Source of the DNA: Bostrychus sinensis
Lineage: Eukaryota > Chordata > Actinopteri > Gobiiformes > Eleotridae
Length of the DNA stretch: 64,000 nt
Reading direction: 5' to 3'
Assembly: GCA_020698575.1 (NCBI GenBank)
Contig: CM036250.1
Location: 25,618,000 to 25,681,999 of the forward strand
Numbering within the stretch: the stretch's first letter is position 1; each line of letters opens with the position of its first letter. Positions 24,031 through 36,193 of the stretch are shown here, piece by piece. The notes under the pieces were generated by a model. The model was not told where the DNA came from. It saw only the letters and a program-made list of their open reading frames with translations, and searched no databases. The translations under genes were made by a program, and so were the position numbers.

Positions 24031-27000
24031 CTGACTAAGTTCCAGAAGTTGGTAACACACAGTCCAACCAAAGAGGGTTACAAGCTATTGTACTCTTTGT
24101 GCCAGTCCCAAGCCAGGAGAAATGGAAACTGTCAAAACTATCAAAATGAAAAGAGATTTATTTGATAGTGTATGATCTTCCTGTGAATGAAAAGAATTTG
24201 GTACCAATTATGAACTGAGGGTTCAACTAATCATTATCATTTTGCAATAACTGAAAAGTTCCTGTTGTTAAATGCTCTCTGGATAAACCTAGCCTTGACT
24301 TAACTTATATGTTCATTTTAATTTTACGCACAGCCCACCAGAAGGTCTTATTTCAGTCACATCTCAGTCCCAGCAGTCAGTCCTTATCTCAGAGCTGATG
24401 TCTCTGTTTGAACGTACCTTTCATTTCTGTTATCAGACGTTCAGGACACATTCTGCCTTATCACCGCTGCGTCCGTCTGTCTGTGCTCTGCTCTGATCTC
24501 CACTCAGGTTTATCTGAAACATTTCCATCTCTCACACCTCTCACTGCTCTCCTGTCTGATTCACTGCATGTCTCTGTATGTCTCCAGTGAGTGGCGACAG
24601 TTATCTGGTGGTCACATTAAGGACTGATGTTGTCACTGAACCAAAGACATTTTAGTCTGTACAGATGTCTGCATTTGATAAACCCACTCTCAATTTAATA
24701 TTCTTATGACGCTGCCAAATGTGTAAGTCCTTATTCACTCAAATTAGACTCAAAACCATTTCTGAAACACTGAATAAGGCTGTGCCCATTTTCATCTTTT
24801 AGTATATTATATTCATCTGTTATATACTTATAGGCCTTGGCTATATGTGCATTTTAATTTAGAAAATAAATATCTTTGTCCATATAGTATCTTTGGCAAA
24901 ATATAAACTTCTCCATTGATGGGGGCTAATGACATTTTGAAATTCAACTGTATCAGCTATAGTGACAAATTCATTTATAGACAGAAAAATGCCACAGTTA
25001 AATATGAAAAAAGTCCTAATTTTGCTATCAGTTGCCATTACTCTGGCTACATGCATGCTCAACATACATCAGTGTTATTGGACAATGTTCAGAGTGAAAA
25101 GTTCTGATTGGTTTGTTTACATATCTTTGATACATCTTGACTCCTTAAAAATTGTTTTGTTTTTTGATTGTATTAGGACATTTACAAATGGTAAACAAAA
25201 ATAAATTTGTTATTTTGAAACTTAAGAAGGTCCGAAAAGGAATAAGCAGACACCTTGGCTTATCATGCCTACCCCTTTATCTATTATACACTTGACTTTA
25301 ACCAGAAAATGCCATACAACACAAAATACCTCAATAAGAATACGTAGCTTAGTTTTGACTCCTGATGACTAAAGTTAAAATGACTAAATGAAAAAAAATT
25401 GTTCTGTCTTTAAGCAAATCAGTTGTTTTTACATACTTAAACCTCATTATTCAAATCTAGCAGATAGCAGTAATTTTTCCGAAGCTAACAATCTCTGTGT
25501 GTCCACTCTGGTGATGATGTGGAGGTGTCAGAAACATGTGGTTGTTCCCTGTCAGCGGTCCACATACCAGACTTCACTGTGTCTCTACAGGGGCAGGCTA
25601 AATATCTAAATATGGACAGTTCATAGAGAACAAGAGTCTGACCTTTACATGTCAATGCACATCACAGTTTATTTGCCCCAAACTTTCAACTTCGATGTAC
25701 TAAAAATACATCTTTGTTATATACAGTAGGTGCATGCCCATTGATAAGAATAAGTATGGTAATATAAAATCATTGTTTCAAGCTTTGAAGCAAATTATGT
25801 ATGAACAGTTGCTAACAAAGCACAATTCATTTGTTCTTTTAACATGGAAATTACACACTTTGGCATGATATAACTGAGTTCAGCTTGCTATTAGTGACAT
25901 TTGTTCTTAATTAAGTTTTGTTTGACTGCAACTTTAGTTATGGCCATTTTGTAAAGAAATAGCCAGAGTTTACTTGGACTATTACTCACCTGCTGGCATC
26001 ACATCACATTCACAATAACACTTTAAAAAATGTAAGGCCATCTGAGCCATTCATAACAAGATTTCCTCTCCTACCTTCATTTTTCTTTTTTACTTTGATA
26101 TATACAAAAATGCATACGTGTGTCATAAATTATTGTTGAACTTTAACAGCCCATAAAACCATCATTGCTCTCATTTGTTCTTCTAAAAAAGCCATTAACC
26201 CCTAACATTTACTCAACAATACGAATATTTATTTCTTGTTGTAAACTCCTGGACGTGTCTCATAAACTGTTGGGCATTGGGGTTGCAGGCCAAAGTTCAC
26301 AGGCAATGCCAAACTTATACAAAGACATTTAAACATATGTCAGCCATTACTAAAACAGTAAAAGCTCTCAAACGTCTTTTCAATACTAGTGCTTGCATCT
26401 CACAGTGTACAGGACTGCGGGACATGCCAGTTGGCCCGCTTATAAACTTTTACTTTTCTCCCTTTGGTTTCCTCATTTTACTGTACAGTATATTTCCAAA
26501 ACGCCGGGTTTTTAATCTGGCCAAAAATCTGGGAGTACTTACTTTTTTGGGGAGGAAAAAATAACTATTGTGATGATTGCGAGAAGCATTGAGGGAGGAG
26601 ATGGATGGAAATTGATGCAGAGCTGGAGAGAAGAAGCTAAAAGATGAAAGAATTAGACCCGCCCCCACATTTCAGCAGCTCTGGGACATCCCGTTGACAG
26701 ATTACAGTGCTCCGCCTAAGAACTGTGAACACCCAGTGAACTATAGCAGCAGCTGGGCAACTCAGACTGTGAAAACAAACTAATTAATTCGCCGCATGGA
26801 AGCAAAAACAAACATGGCCTTTGACTAATGCAATCGGATCAAAATGGGACGCCCAGTGCGCCTTTGTGTACTGAAGTGCACCCCTGCATTGGCCCGACAA
26901 AGGGATTATTGAATTGGGTGAAGTTAGAGTGAGGAAAGGTGAGGAAAGCACACAATAGGGAGAATAATAAAAGAAAGAAGGGAAGACTGTGTTGGAAATT

Positions 27001-27199
27001 GCATAGATTTAAATGCCAAAGAAGATGTTGTCAGTGAAGTCAGTGAAACTAGGAGAATATAAAAAACAAATATATTCTCAGCCAAACACATCACACAGCA
27101 ATGATTAAAAAAGCCAGATTCCTTGCAATCAAAGAGACAGAACTTTAGATCCTACAATCCTTGTATTTTGAGGCATTCTGTCCATAAAAGTCCTTTATT

Positions 27200-27512
27200 C
27201 CACTAAATGGACTTTTTTGAGCTTTTAACTATCAAACTTACCTAGAGTAGTATTTTTGTACAAAGCTACTACAAAGCAGTCAGCTCATTTTTCTATCTGT
27301 CAGCATCATGTTGCTAACAGCCATGCTAAACAGTCATTTTATGCTCTGTCCATTCCTCACTGTTACTAGCAGGGGGTGATAGGCAAAGTGAAAACAACAG
27401 CTCTCAAAAAGGAGATGTCTTCCATATACAATATGTTAAGTTATAAAATGTGAAATAATGCAAAGGTGTCCAACACGATTTCAAAAAGCCTGGAAAAAAA
27501 GCATAATTTGTT
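27200..27512 (-). mobile_element. MITE family A-related copy, minus strand
   Basis: Reverse complement of the element at 27818: 'gcctggaaaaaaagcataat', 'gtgtccaacacgatttc', 'gcaaaggtgtcc', 'ctatctgtcagcatcatg', 'agcagggggtga' correspond to blocks of 27818-28080 read backwards. Forms an inverted pair with it. Confidence 0.65.
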
Positions 27513-27817
27513 CCCTTCTCGAATAAGTATTCATTTTGGATAGGCTTCTAAGTACAATTTTGTTATGTATCAGAAAAAGGGACTTGTGAGATGAGACTAG
27601 GGAATGAGAATTCTGCTTTTCTAGTCCTCACTTCTCCAATAAAAATAGTTCTAGTTTGATGTCAATAAACGCAGACAAAACACTTCCACACCACCACATT
27701 TCCTGGAACCCAAAAGTGTGTAAGGTCAAGTTCTCACCCTTACAATCTACAAATCTACCACGCACAGCTGTGGGATTCTTAGTTTAAGCAGTTTAAGAGG
27801 AATTCTCAATGTCACTT

Positions 27818-28260
27818 AAAGGTCCCACATGCTTTTTTCACGATTTTTAGTTTTGGACACCTTTGCATTAGTATTTTATATTTTATAACATAAAATAATG
27901 TAAATGTTAAGCAAAAGTCTTCTTTTGGGACATTGTTACTTTGACTTTGCAGAGAATGCTTGGATTAGGTGTCTGTCGCCCCCTGCTGGAAATGGTGGGG
28001 ACTGGACAGAGCAACATGACGATAACAGATAGAGAAATGAGCTGACTGATTCGTAGGGATGGCAATTTAAGCACTGAAATTATCAGAATGAGTCCAGTGA
28101 TGGTGTATGAACTTTAGAAATGCACAGGAGCACTTCCTGGTTTCACATGTGTAAGTAGAGCCATGAGACCAAGCTTTTTCAACTCTTGAGAACAGGCAGC
28201 GCCCTAGTATACAGTATTACTCAAATATGCTTGAAAAAAACAAAATACTTATGCACATCA
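27818..28260 (+). mobile_element. MITE family A-related copy, plus strand
   Basis: Starts TTAAAGGTCCCACATGC and shares a long series of blocks with 59718-60305: 'ttttggacacctttgcatt', 'gtcttcttttgggac', 'ggattaggtgtctgtcgc', 'atgagctgactg', 'agaatgagtccagtg', 'gagaccaagc'. Non-coding. Confidence 0.7.
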
Positions 28261-28303
28261 AATGCATTTTAGTAATCCAGCCGATAGACTACACAAGCCA
28301 GTC

Positions 28304-28392
28304 TCTGACTCAGGCAGTAAGGGCATCTGCCGTAAAATGCTATGAGGCAGATGTGCTAGTGGCGCTTCCAGAAGGGAAAAGCTGAAAGGAAA
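28304..28392 (+). repeat. dispersed retroelement tail (family B), fragment
   Basis: 'agtaagggcatctgccg', 'ccagaagggaaaagctg' match 33495-33662 in order. Confidence 0.5.
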
Positions 28393-28546
28393 GAATATTC
28401 AGATGTTTTGGTCCACCTGACAGCTGAGGCTCTGTGTACACGACATACTGAGTAAGGCCTGTTTCTGCCTGGAGACTGTTGCTATGGGCCTAATGAGGAG
28501 ATAATGGAGAACACCTGGAGCTGAGGCTGGGAGGAGACGACCAGGA

Positions 28547-28576
28547 GTACACAAGTACACAAGTACACAAGTACTG
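28547..28576. repeat. microsatellite (GTACACAA)n
   Basis: Three to four units of an 8-bp repeat. Confidence 0.85.
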
Positions 28577-29167
28577 CATCACAAACATGTACTGTACATG
28601 TACTCTGCTGAGGAAATCTACTTTTTTCTTTCATGTGCTCTCTTCTTTTTCAGGGGTCACTACAGCATAATCATCTGCCTGCATTTTTTCCTCATATGAA
28701 ATTTCCATTAATCATGATACCAAGGAAACTGAAAAAATTGCTGGTGCCGAACTAAAAGCCCCTGAGACTTTTTTGGTGTGTTTTGCAGCTTTTGTATATT
28801 TTATTTGGACTATTGTTTTTTATATCACATATGGATTGTTTGTTTGCTAAGTTATTGAACATGTCATAATTTAGAAAAATATCTCCCATCCCACCAAAGA
28901 CCTAAGTAGAAGCTTGAGTTCCAGCCTCCATGACTAAGTGGTAGAAGATACATATACTGTATGCATGAAGGGCTGGTGTTTTCTATGCAAGACTGGCATG
29001 GATAAAAGTGATTTTACTAACAGCCTTGCTGTGGATTGTACTGTATTTCTACCAGTTAACCAATTCATAATGCGAATCTGTTCAAGGACAAATACTGCCA
29101 ACGTTTTCATAAAGAACTGTTTTTTTTTTTTTTTTTTTAGTTTGCTCCTGGCAACCAACATCATCTT

Positions 29168-29318
29168 TCCTTTTAGCTTTTCCCTTGTGGAGTCACCACA
29201 GCTCATTGTCTGCCTCCTAGTTTGCAGTGATTCATTTATAGTGTTGGCCTAGGTCCTTATGGTAGATGTTCTTCCTGATGCAACAGTCTCAATTTAACTA
29301 GGCTTTGGACTGACTCTA
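29168..29318 (-). repeat. dispersed retroelement tail (family B), minus strand
   Basis: 'cttttcccttgtggagtcac' and 'gttcttcctgatgcaac' are the reverse complement of blocks in 33495-33662. It abuts the palindromic MITE at 29320. Confidence 0.55.
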
Positions 29319-29319
29319 A

Positions 29320-29416
29320 GGGTGTGTTCACACTTGCTGTGTTTGGTTCGCTTCAATCAAACCCTGGTGCACTTCCTGGGAAAGTCTGGTTCGTTTGAGC
29401 AGGTGTGAACACACCC
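29320..29416. mobile_element. 97-bp palindromic MITE
   Basis: GGGTGTGTTCACACTTG (29320-29336) pairs with CAGGTGTGAACACACCC (29400-29416) with one mismatch. The interior ('tttggttcg ... ctggttcg') is typical of a small fish MITE. Flanks 'taa' and 'aaa' could be a decayed 3-bp duplication, so a PIF/Harbinger origin is possible but unproven. Confidence 0.65.
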
Positions 29417-30140
29417 AAAGAGTGGCTTGCAATACCTTATGGCTACATTGCAACCAATATCACTGCAGAAACTTGTGAAAGTGATCCAGCACCACTAAGA
29501 CATTTGTTTTAATAGGAAAAGTCACATTGCATTTGCTTCTCAAAAAGCTCCTACAGATGTGGACTTATCACACAGCCTAATCAGCTCTTGACTTAAATAT
29601 AATTGTGTAATGTCCTGAGGCGTATAACTATGTCAAAATGTCTGCTTCTATAGTCTTAAGAAAATTGGTCTGTAAGGGTCCATAAGGGACTTTGCAGAGA
29701 AATGCTAACAAAACACTATAATAACTCTTTAATTATCTTCACTGGATAAATTTAGCATTAAACAAAGTACACAACAAACTACTACACGTCCACAAATCAC
29801 CAAATCCCTTGACTTTAGGTGCAGTAGTGAGAGTGGTGCAGCGTACGTATGTTAATGGTTTAAAGGTTGCAAAATGGGCTAGTTCCTGTTGAAACCTCCA
29901 GCCACTAATTGATTGAAATGAGATAATGACAGCTTTTCCTGTGGCTAAATTACCTCCACATCCTCTCGGGATCACAAACACCCCGCGGGCCGCTGCAAGT
30001 TATTATGTGAACCGAGATGGGGGTTGGAAAAAAGGGGCAAAATACTGGAGGTGAGAAGAGAAGTGAGAGACTAGATAGGAGATAGGACACTTAGCGCTAA
30101 GAGATACAGAGTGTTGTGAAGGGTGAGGAGGGATTTAGGA

Positions 30141-30742
30141 GGAAAATGTGGCTGAAAAAGGTTGGATTTAAGGTCAACTAAACAGGAACAAGGAAGTTGT
30201 TGGTCCAGGAGGATTTCCAGTACAGAATTATGACTGTGTTTAATGCAGTATCACTTGAGGTCAGGCCCCAAAGATCAAAGAGCATCTAATCCTAGTACAA
30301 ACTTGGCCTTTTGAAAATGAACCTTATAGACCCAGAAATCTTACTAAAGTGTTGTCAGTTAACCTTTGTACCTCCCTCAAATTTTGCCCCATTTGTGACC
30401 CTCATGTACAAAAAATTTATGCGCTCTTGCTAACTGCTAATTCATTAAACAAAAGTGGCATTTAAAGGGTTAAAAACCATAAAATGATTTGATGTTTGGT
30501 AGTTTTTAGCTGATTTGAAGTACAGTATGACAGTTTTTGAGTGTGTACATTTTTGTATATGAGCATCACAAAAGTTAGTTAGTTGCAGTGCTATTTAGAG
30601 AAACACAGAGACAGATAACCAGTCAGCCCATAGCACTTAGCACTTAGAAATGCACTGTGTTGGGAATGTGAAGTACAAACATTAGATATTATTTAAGAGG
30701 AGATTATGGTTCAAAAAGGTTGGATTTGGGGTCAACTAAACA
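30141..30742. repeat. pair of direct repeats about 560 bp apart
   Basis: 30141-30186 and 30697-30742 share 'aaaaaggttggattt', then 'ggtcaactaaacag', in the same order; weaker matches precede them (for example 'acacttagcgctaag' and 'agcacttagcacttag'). Looks like an old local duplication. Confidence 0.5.
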
Positions 30743-31717
30743 GTCGGTCACTTGTGAGAATCTGTTAGACATGGTTTCTTCCCACACTTGGCATAGTGCA
30801 CCGAAGGCAATGAATTTTAATTGGGATATAGAAAAATGTATTATAAAAAAGAAAGACATTGATGAAACAAGTTCAGACATTTTTTTTCAGTTCATGCTGG
30901 CTAAGGGCATGTCCATATTTGTGCACCTAGATAAGGTTTTCCATTACTCAGTGGATGAAAGCAAATGTTGCCTGCAGCATTTCAATTGGAGTATTGCTCT
31001 ATCAATCTGTTAACCGCACTTGTGTATCTGTCTCTACTAAATAATGTGTCACTTTTACAATAGAACATAAAGCCTATCAGGTGTTGAAAATGTCATAAAA
31101 ATAATAGTTCAATTTGATGGCAGCAATACATCTCAAACATGTTGGGGCAGCGTCAACAAAAAGCAGGGAAATAAAAGGAGCATTTGAAATGAACTGGGTT
31201 GTTTGACAGAGGTCAGTACAATGACCAGAGGTGGAATGCATCTACTATAGCATAGTTTATCACTGCTTTTAATGGAGTGCTAATTTGGCTACACTCCAGA
31301 CAACAGCTTAAAAATTATTCTCTGCTAATTATTGTTGTTGCTAGATGCTGTAGATTTCAAATTCTTATGTGCAACAAGATGCCGACCACCATTTAGTTCA
31401 TGTGTACAGAGGGGACCAGATGGGGAGCAGTGTGAGTGTCCTAAGGGAGGAGGTGGAGAGAAGGTCAGTCAAATTTAAAAGGTCAAATCTCTCGAGAGTG
31501 TAAATATGTTCAGCAAATTTGACAGCAACCTGTGTCTAATGAGCACCTCTTGTTCAAAGTGGAGCAGGAGTAACATGAGGCAAGAGATGAAACTTCAAGC
31601 TCAGTATTCATGGATGTAAAAAAAGCAAAATACTACAACTGTCTTAGAAATATGTGACATACAGCATACAGTTTAATGTGTGGAAGGTAGACTGGTGAGG
31701 TGGACACACAGCAGCAA

Positions 31718-31720
<3 letters not shown>

Positions 31721-31754
<34 letters not shown>
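31721..31754. repeat. poly-T run, 34 bases
   Basis: Uninterrupted T run, possibly the poly-A tail of a minus-strand retroposon; a family 1 SINE fragment on the minus strand lies just to its right. Confidence 0.9.
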
Positions 31755-31756
<2 letters not shown>

Positions 31757-31814
31757 GCTAACCAGATTGGCATTCTGACATGAAAAAGTGCATGTTCATT
31801 CATACATACCACTT

Positions 31815-31890
31815 ATTTCTTAATGGGTCACACAGGGGCTAAGCCTATCCTAGCTACTTTGGGCCTAAGGCAAAGTACACTTTGGATAAT
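31815..31890 (-). repeat. SINE family 1 fragment, minus strand
   Basis: Reverse complement of the SINE tail ('aagcctatcctagctacttt', 'gggcctaaggca'). A further scrap, 'tgtccaaagacatgcatgt', is at about 31967. Confidence 0.6.
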
Positions 31891-32100
31891 GGTTAGCTGC
31901 AGCACTATTAAGAGAAAAAAACAAAGACAGGAATCTTTGATCATCACTAATGGATGTTTTACACATGTCCAAAGACATGCATGTACCTTGATCAAACTTT
32001 ATAAACCAGTAATGTCAACACACTGTTTTTGTATGCATTTTCTTTCCTTAAAATACAATTTCTGATTTGAACTTAGATATTTTAGGAATACTACAATATA

Positions 32101-32477
32101 TAGGGTGCACGGTGGCAGAGCGGTTAGTGTTCTCGCCTCCCAGCAAGGAGATCATGGGTTTGAGCCCCTGGCCGACCAACACACCATCACACGAACTCTC
32201 TGGGTGGAGTCTGCATGTCTTCCCCGTGTTACCGTGGGTTCTCTCCGGGAACTCCAGCTTCCTCCCACCATCCAAAGACATGCATGTGTTAGGTGAATTG
32301 GTGACTCTAAATTGACCCTAGTGAATGAATCTGTGAGTGAATTGTTGTCTGTGTACGTCTCTGTGTCAGCCCTGTGACAACCCCGCCTACAGGGTACACC
32401 CAAAGTACACCAAAGTTACTGGGATAGGCCCCAGTCACCCATGACCCCTAACGGAAATAAGCGTAAGAAAATTAATG
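32101..32477 (+). repeat. SINE family 1, full-length copy with target duplication
   Basis: A complete tRNA-derived SINE. The head has an A box, TGGCAGAGCGG (32113-32123), and a B box, GGTTTGAGCC (32157-32166), the internal RNA polymerase III promoter. The body runs 'gggtggagtctgcatg', 'cgtgttaccgtgggttctc', 'cttcctcccaccatccaaag', 'tgactctaaattgaccc', and the tail 'gggataggccccagtcaccc', 'ggaaataagcg'. It is flanked by 14-bp repeats, AATACTACAATATA (32087-32100) and AATACTATGATATA (32478-32491), two mismatches, as expected for LINE-mediated insertion. Related fragments are at 3311, 11036, 17583, 31815, 44141, 52329 and 53127. Not a tRNA gene. Confidence 0.88.
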
Positions 32478-33494
32478 AATACTATGATATATGGAAAAAG
32501 TAATCTGAATCAGCAGATGGTCTGTTACTAAAAGAAAGCATTTTGAGAGAGCACTTTTAAATGAAAACTGTGTAGGAGAACATGTGAGCCACCTGCCGTA
32601 ACCTCTTTATGGGGTAATCCTATGGAATTAGAGCAATAAATGACATTATGTGACTGTAAATAAAACCACAAACCACTGCATTCTTTTCAATGAAGAAATC
32701 TTCTCAAGTTCTGACAAAACAGACTGTGCTGCAGTATTTAGTATGCTGAAGTTGTTTGTAAAAAACCCATCATCAACTCATTTAAAGGCAAGCTATGCAA
32801 CTTTTTTTACCTCATTTAAACAGCTTTGGAGTCAGGGTGATGACTAAAGATGCTGTTGCAGCATGAATAAAGCCCCCTGCACCTCCCAAGGCTGGCATAA
32901 ATAATAAATACAGCCTTGCAAGAATGGGAGCACCGACCCACTGTCTCTTAAGTTTTGGGTCTGGGAGAATAATGTTTATTTATTTATTTTAATATGGGAC
33001 TGTGCACATTCATAACCCTAACGTGTTCATCAGTCCAGCATGCAAATGTGCCAGAGTTAGCCTCACTGGCTAATTTACATCTGTAGTCCTATTGACAGGT
33101 TGATGGCAAAGGAAAAGAACATATTACAGGCACATAACAAACAATCAAGACCATACACATGACATGGGGAAGTGACACATCCCAGTAACAACAAGACAGC
33201 AATGGCATTTATTCCTCAGATGTTCATCATAGCAAAGCAGCCAAAAGGTCAAAGGAAACCTTTGTACTGATACGAGGAGGAGAAAACGAGAGAAGCCTGA
33301 GTTAAGCTGAGTGAGGTGTCACACAGAAGTGCTTTTCACCAAATGTTTTGAGAGCTCTGTAAAGAAAAATGCAACCAAAACAGCAAAGAAACAAGCAAAC
33401 TTGCAAGGTTCCACTTAGTGATTACAGTAGTACTGATGACAGTACTAAGTAATACAAATGTACACTGAAGTCTTATAAATCCAGCCACAAAGTT

Positions 33495-33662
33495 TTAGAA
33501 GCCAGCGTACTCTCTGTGCCAGTCCCAAGCCCAGATAAATGGAGACAGTGCGTCACGAAGTGCATCTGGCTTAAAATCTATGCCAAATCAATATGAATCT
33601 CTGCACACTGGGAGGCAGAATTACTGTAGTGACCCCAGAAGGGAAAAGCCGAAAGTAATGAA
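33495..33662 (+). repeat. dispersed retroelement tail (family B), best copy
   Basis: Contains 'tgtgccagtcccaagccc', 'agataaatgg', 'gcgtcacgaagtgcatctgg', 'tatgccaaatcaatatg' and 'agaagggaaaagccgaaag', the order seen in a very common fish retroelement 3' end. Fragments are at 18404, 24095, 28304, 29168 and 34636. Confidence 0.65.
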
Positions 33663-33843
33663 GCAGACATGAATACAGAAGCCACAAATATTGTAGTAAA
33701 AGCAGCATGCAGGAGGTAGGAATGGCGTAGGATTACCACAAATGGAGCCTGCACAGATAGTATCTCCATGTGTCTGAACTGAAGCTTGTGATTTTAAAAG
33801 CTCTTCTCTAGTTTCTTTATCAGCCCTGATCTCTACCCTTCAG

Positions 33844-34047
33844 AGCGCTACGTCCGGTTGGTCCAACAGGAAGACCCCCGGAGACTCACCCTGGAACTTT
33901 TATCCAGAAAATGTGGAGCTGAACCAAAGGAAATCCTGCATGATATCTATCGCTGTGACCATTACAGGCCAAGCTCTGAGTCACTATGTTTTGCACTTTA
34001 CACGAGCACATACCTAATGGGTCATTTACTCAGCTATTATCACTATA
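33844..34047 (+). other. unrecognised exon-like open segment
   Basis: After a pyrimidine-rich acceptor-like stretch (33811-33843, ending 'acccttcag') the plus strand is open and reads ERYVRLVQQEDPRRL, then ELLSRKCGAEPKEIL and IYRCDHYRPSS. The frame is open from about 33798 to 34067. A donor-like CACA|GTGAGT is at about 34048. The amino-acid composition and charge pattern look protein-like in the first 45 residues and less so later. I do not recognise the family. It lies inside semaphorin intron 1 on the opposite strand. It could be an exon of a nested gene, a decayed pseudogene or processed fragment, or chance. Confidence 0.3.
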
Positions 34048-34635
34048 CCACAGTGAGTCCCAGCTAGTAACAGCACAACGGGGAAGGGATGGGGGACGTC
34101 CTGTGGTCAAAAAGAGTTCTGCAATGTTTGGTTATTATAAAATACTATACTTGTGTGAAGAAGAACTAAAGGAAAACCCATCAATGGTTGCAAAAAATGC
34201 TCTGCAGGGATGAGCCTAAATGAAATAATGACACATATCTCTAAAAATGTACGAATGTAATCTGCCTAAAGCTTGTGCTGGCATGTGCCTGTGGTTGGAT
34301 TAATCTTAATGAAGGGGCTAAATGCATACTGAACAAATAAATCTGAGGATACAGTTGGAGGTGGCCGAGATCGCGTGTATTCTCTATGGTTATGGTTGAA
34401 TTGGTATTTCTTGCAAAACCACAGTTTGTAGGACCTGCACCCTCTTGTATAAAAGATCTTAATCGTGTTGGTATTTATTTTTATGTTCCTATCAGGCAGG
34501 AGTGTTTATTCCTCATCTGTGATCATTATGAGACAGCAAAGAGAAAGTATTAGTGAATAAGTAAATTCCTAAAATTCTTAGTTATATTTTCTTAAGACAA
34601 TCCTTAACTATTTCTATTTCTGTTATATTTTTTCA

Positions 34636-34712
34636 GTCTTCTTTCACTGTTCTTTAGGCCACTGCAAATCAAATCTAATAATTAGGCCAGATGCCCTTCC
34701 TGAGGCAACAAA
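34636..34712 (-). repeat. dispersed retroelement tail (family B), minus strand
   Basis: 'gccagatgcccttcctgagg' is the reverse complement of the family's conserved block. Confidence 0.5.
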
Positions 34713-34864
34713 GGTAGATGCAAAGAGACAACCAGGAATGTACAGTGTAGACCAAGGCACAAAGAAGCAAACTGTGAGACAACAAGCACAAATTGTCAAA
34801 CTTTTCATACAGCGTTCCATCGCAGAAAATATTTGTCTTTCCAAGAATCATCTTTAATGAACTG

Positions 34865-35000
34865 AAATGAGACTAAACCAGAACTAACCCAGGAAGAATA
34901 CAGGACTAAGCGAGGTCTAAACTAGACTAAACCAGAATAAAACCTAAAACTAGGACAAATCCCAAACTTAACCTCTACTAAACCAGAAATAAACAAGTAT
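34865..35000. repeat. degenerate minisatellite, CTAAACCAGAA-type
   Basis: About ten variants of 'actaaaccagaa' and 'aggactaa', with 10- to 13-bp spacing. The same core motif builds the array at 42660-42960. Confidence 0.7.
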
Positions 35001-36193
35001 GAATCATAGAATCAGGAATAAAACTGTCTCTAAATGAATCTAAATCTGAACTTGAACTGCAAAGGTTTCCTGAGTACCACCAGAAGAAACTCACACACCA
35101 CCAATGGGACCCCTGTCACAGTTTTGGAACCACTAGACCAAAAGAAACCAAACTAGGACTCAACAAAACTAACAGACCAGCAAGAAGATGAACCTGTTTG
35201 AGCTGAACCTCCCTGCTAAATGGACTTGTTACTGTTACTAATCTTGTCTGACAGATAAGTGTAAGTGATAATTGTGCAAAATCCTTCCCAAAGCCTTTTA
35301 TTGGTTGCTGGAGGTGTTTAGTTGCAGTTCCCATGTCCCGTAAACTTTAACAGTGCACTATCACACAGCAGTTCATCCCACCACATAGAGATGAACCAGG
35401 GCCAAAAGCTCCTCTGGCCAGACACCCACCTGCGTTACTGCACTGTCTCCTCCTGGAAACATTCAAAATAACTTCATCCATGTCTACAACAACACATAAA
35501 TGCTGAAAACAGTAGCCAAATCGCCGCCGGTTCAGACCACCGCCACAAAGAAATTGAACGGAAAAACTGTGTTGAGATGTATAAAGATGTAAACTTGGGT
35601 AAAAGGTGAGAAGTTCAGCAATGCATGCTTTTAGCTGACAAGACTTGTCTATTTCTCCAAACATGGGTCACACCTGCTTGCATCTGTTGTGGTTAATGCA
35701 TTTTTCAGTTATCCTGTTACTGGCAACAGTTTAAAATACAAAGTAATATGATTGGTGTTTCTAAGGTAACAAAAACAGTAGCCAAGTAGTAGAACATAAG
35801 ACGTGGGGGGAATATAGAGTATATAAAACATGTGTATAAATTCTTTATTCATTTTCCATTGCACAGCCGTACTAAAGACACCTCCAGGTCAATCCTTGTT
35901 TAAATATGTTTGTAGATAACTTTATGCAATGCTTACCTTTTACTTTCTTTTTTATCTTTTTCTCTAAATTTTAGAATATTCCCTTACACAGCACAACGAG
36001 CACATACAAGCCAATGCAAAGAAATCAGACAGCACTTAGAAACCATCTCTCATTATGTTAGATATAGCTACCAGTTCATATATACTATTGTAAAATACTG
36101 GGATTAATGCTGGGAAAATGGCAATAAAACATAACCCATGAGAGCATTTTGACAAGAAAATCAACCTAAAAGAAAGATAAATGGTTTATTTAC

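Larger units (their letters stand above)
10760..36193 (-). other. semaphorin intron 1 (25,434 bp)
   Basis: Lies between exon 1 (donor AAAG|GTAAAT, phase 1) and exon 2. A very long first coding intron is usual in class 3 semaphorins. Listed repeats fill only part of it. I see nothing recognisable at 10760-11035, 11191-13435, 14062-16759, 17769-18403, 18958-19616, 21261-23380, 24031-27199, 28577-29167, 29417-30140, 30743-31720, 32492-33494 and 35001-36193; conserved regulatory elements could be there but cannot be told from one sequence. Confidence 0.85.

Noticed and set aside
32101..32180. tRNA gene
   Set aside because: A and B boxes are present, but the 3' half does not fold as a tRNA and the sequence continues into a SINE body with target duplication. 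The same applies to 13436, 23929 and 44141.
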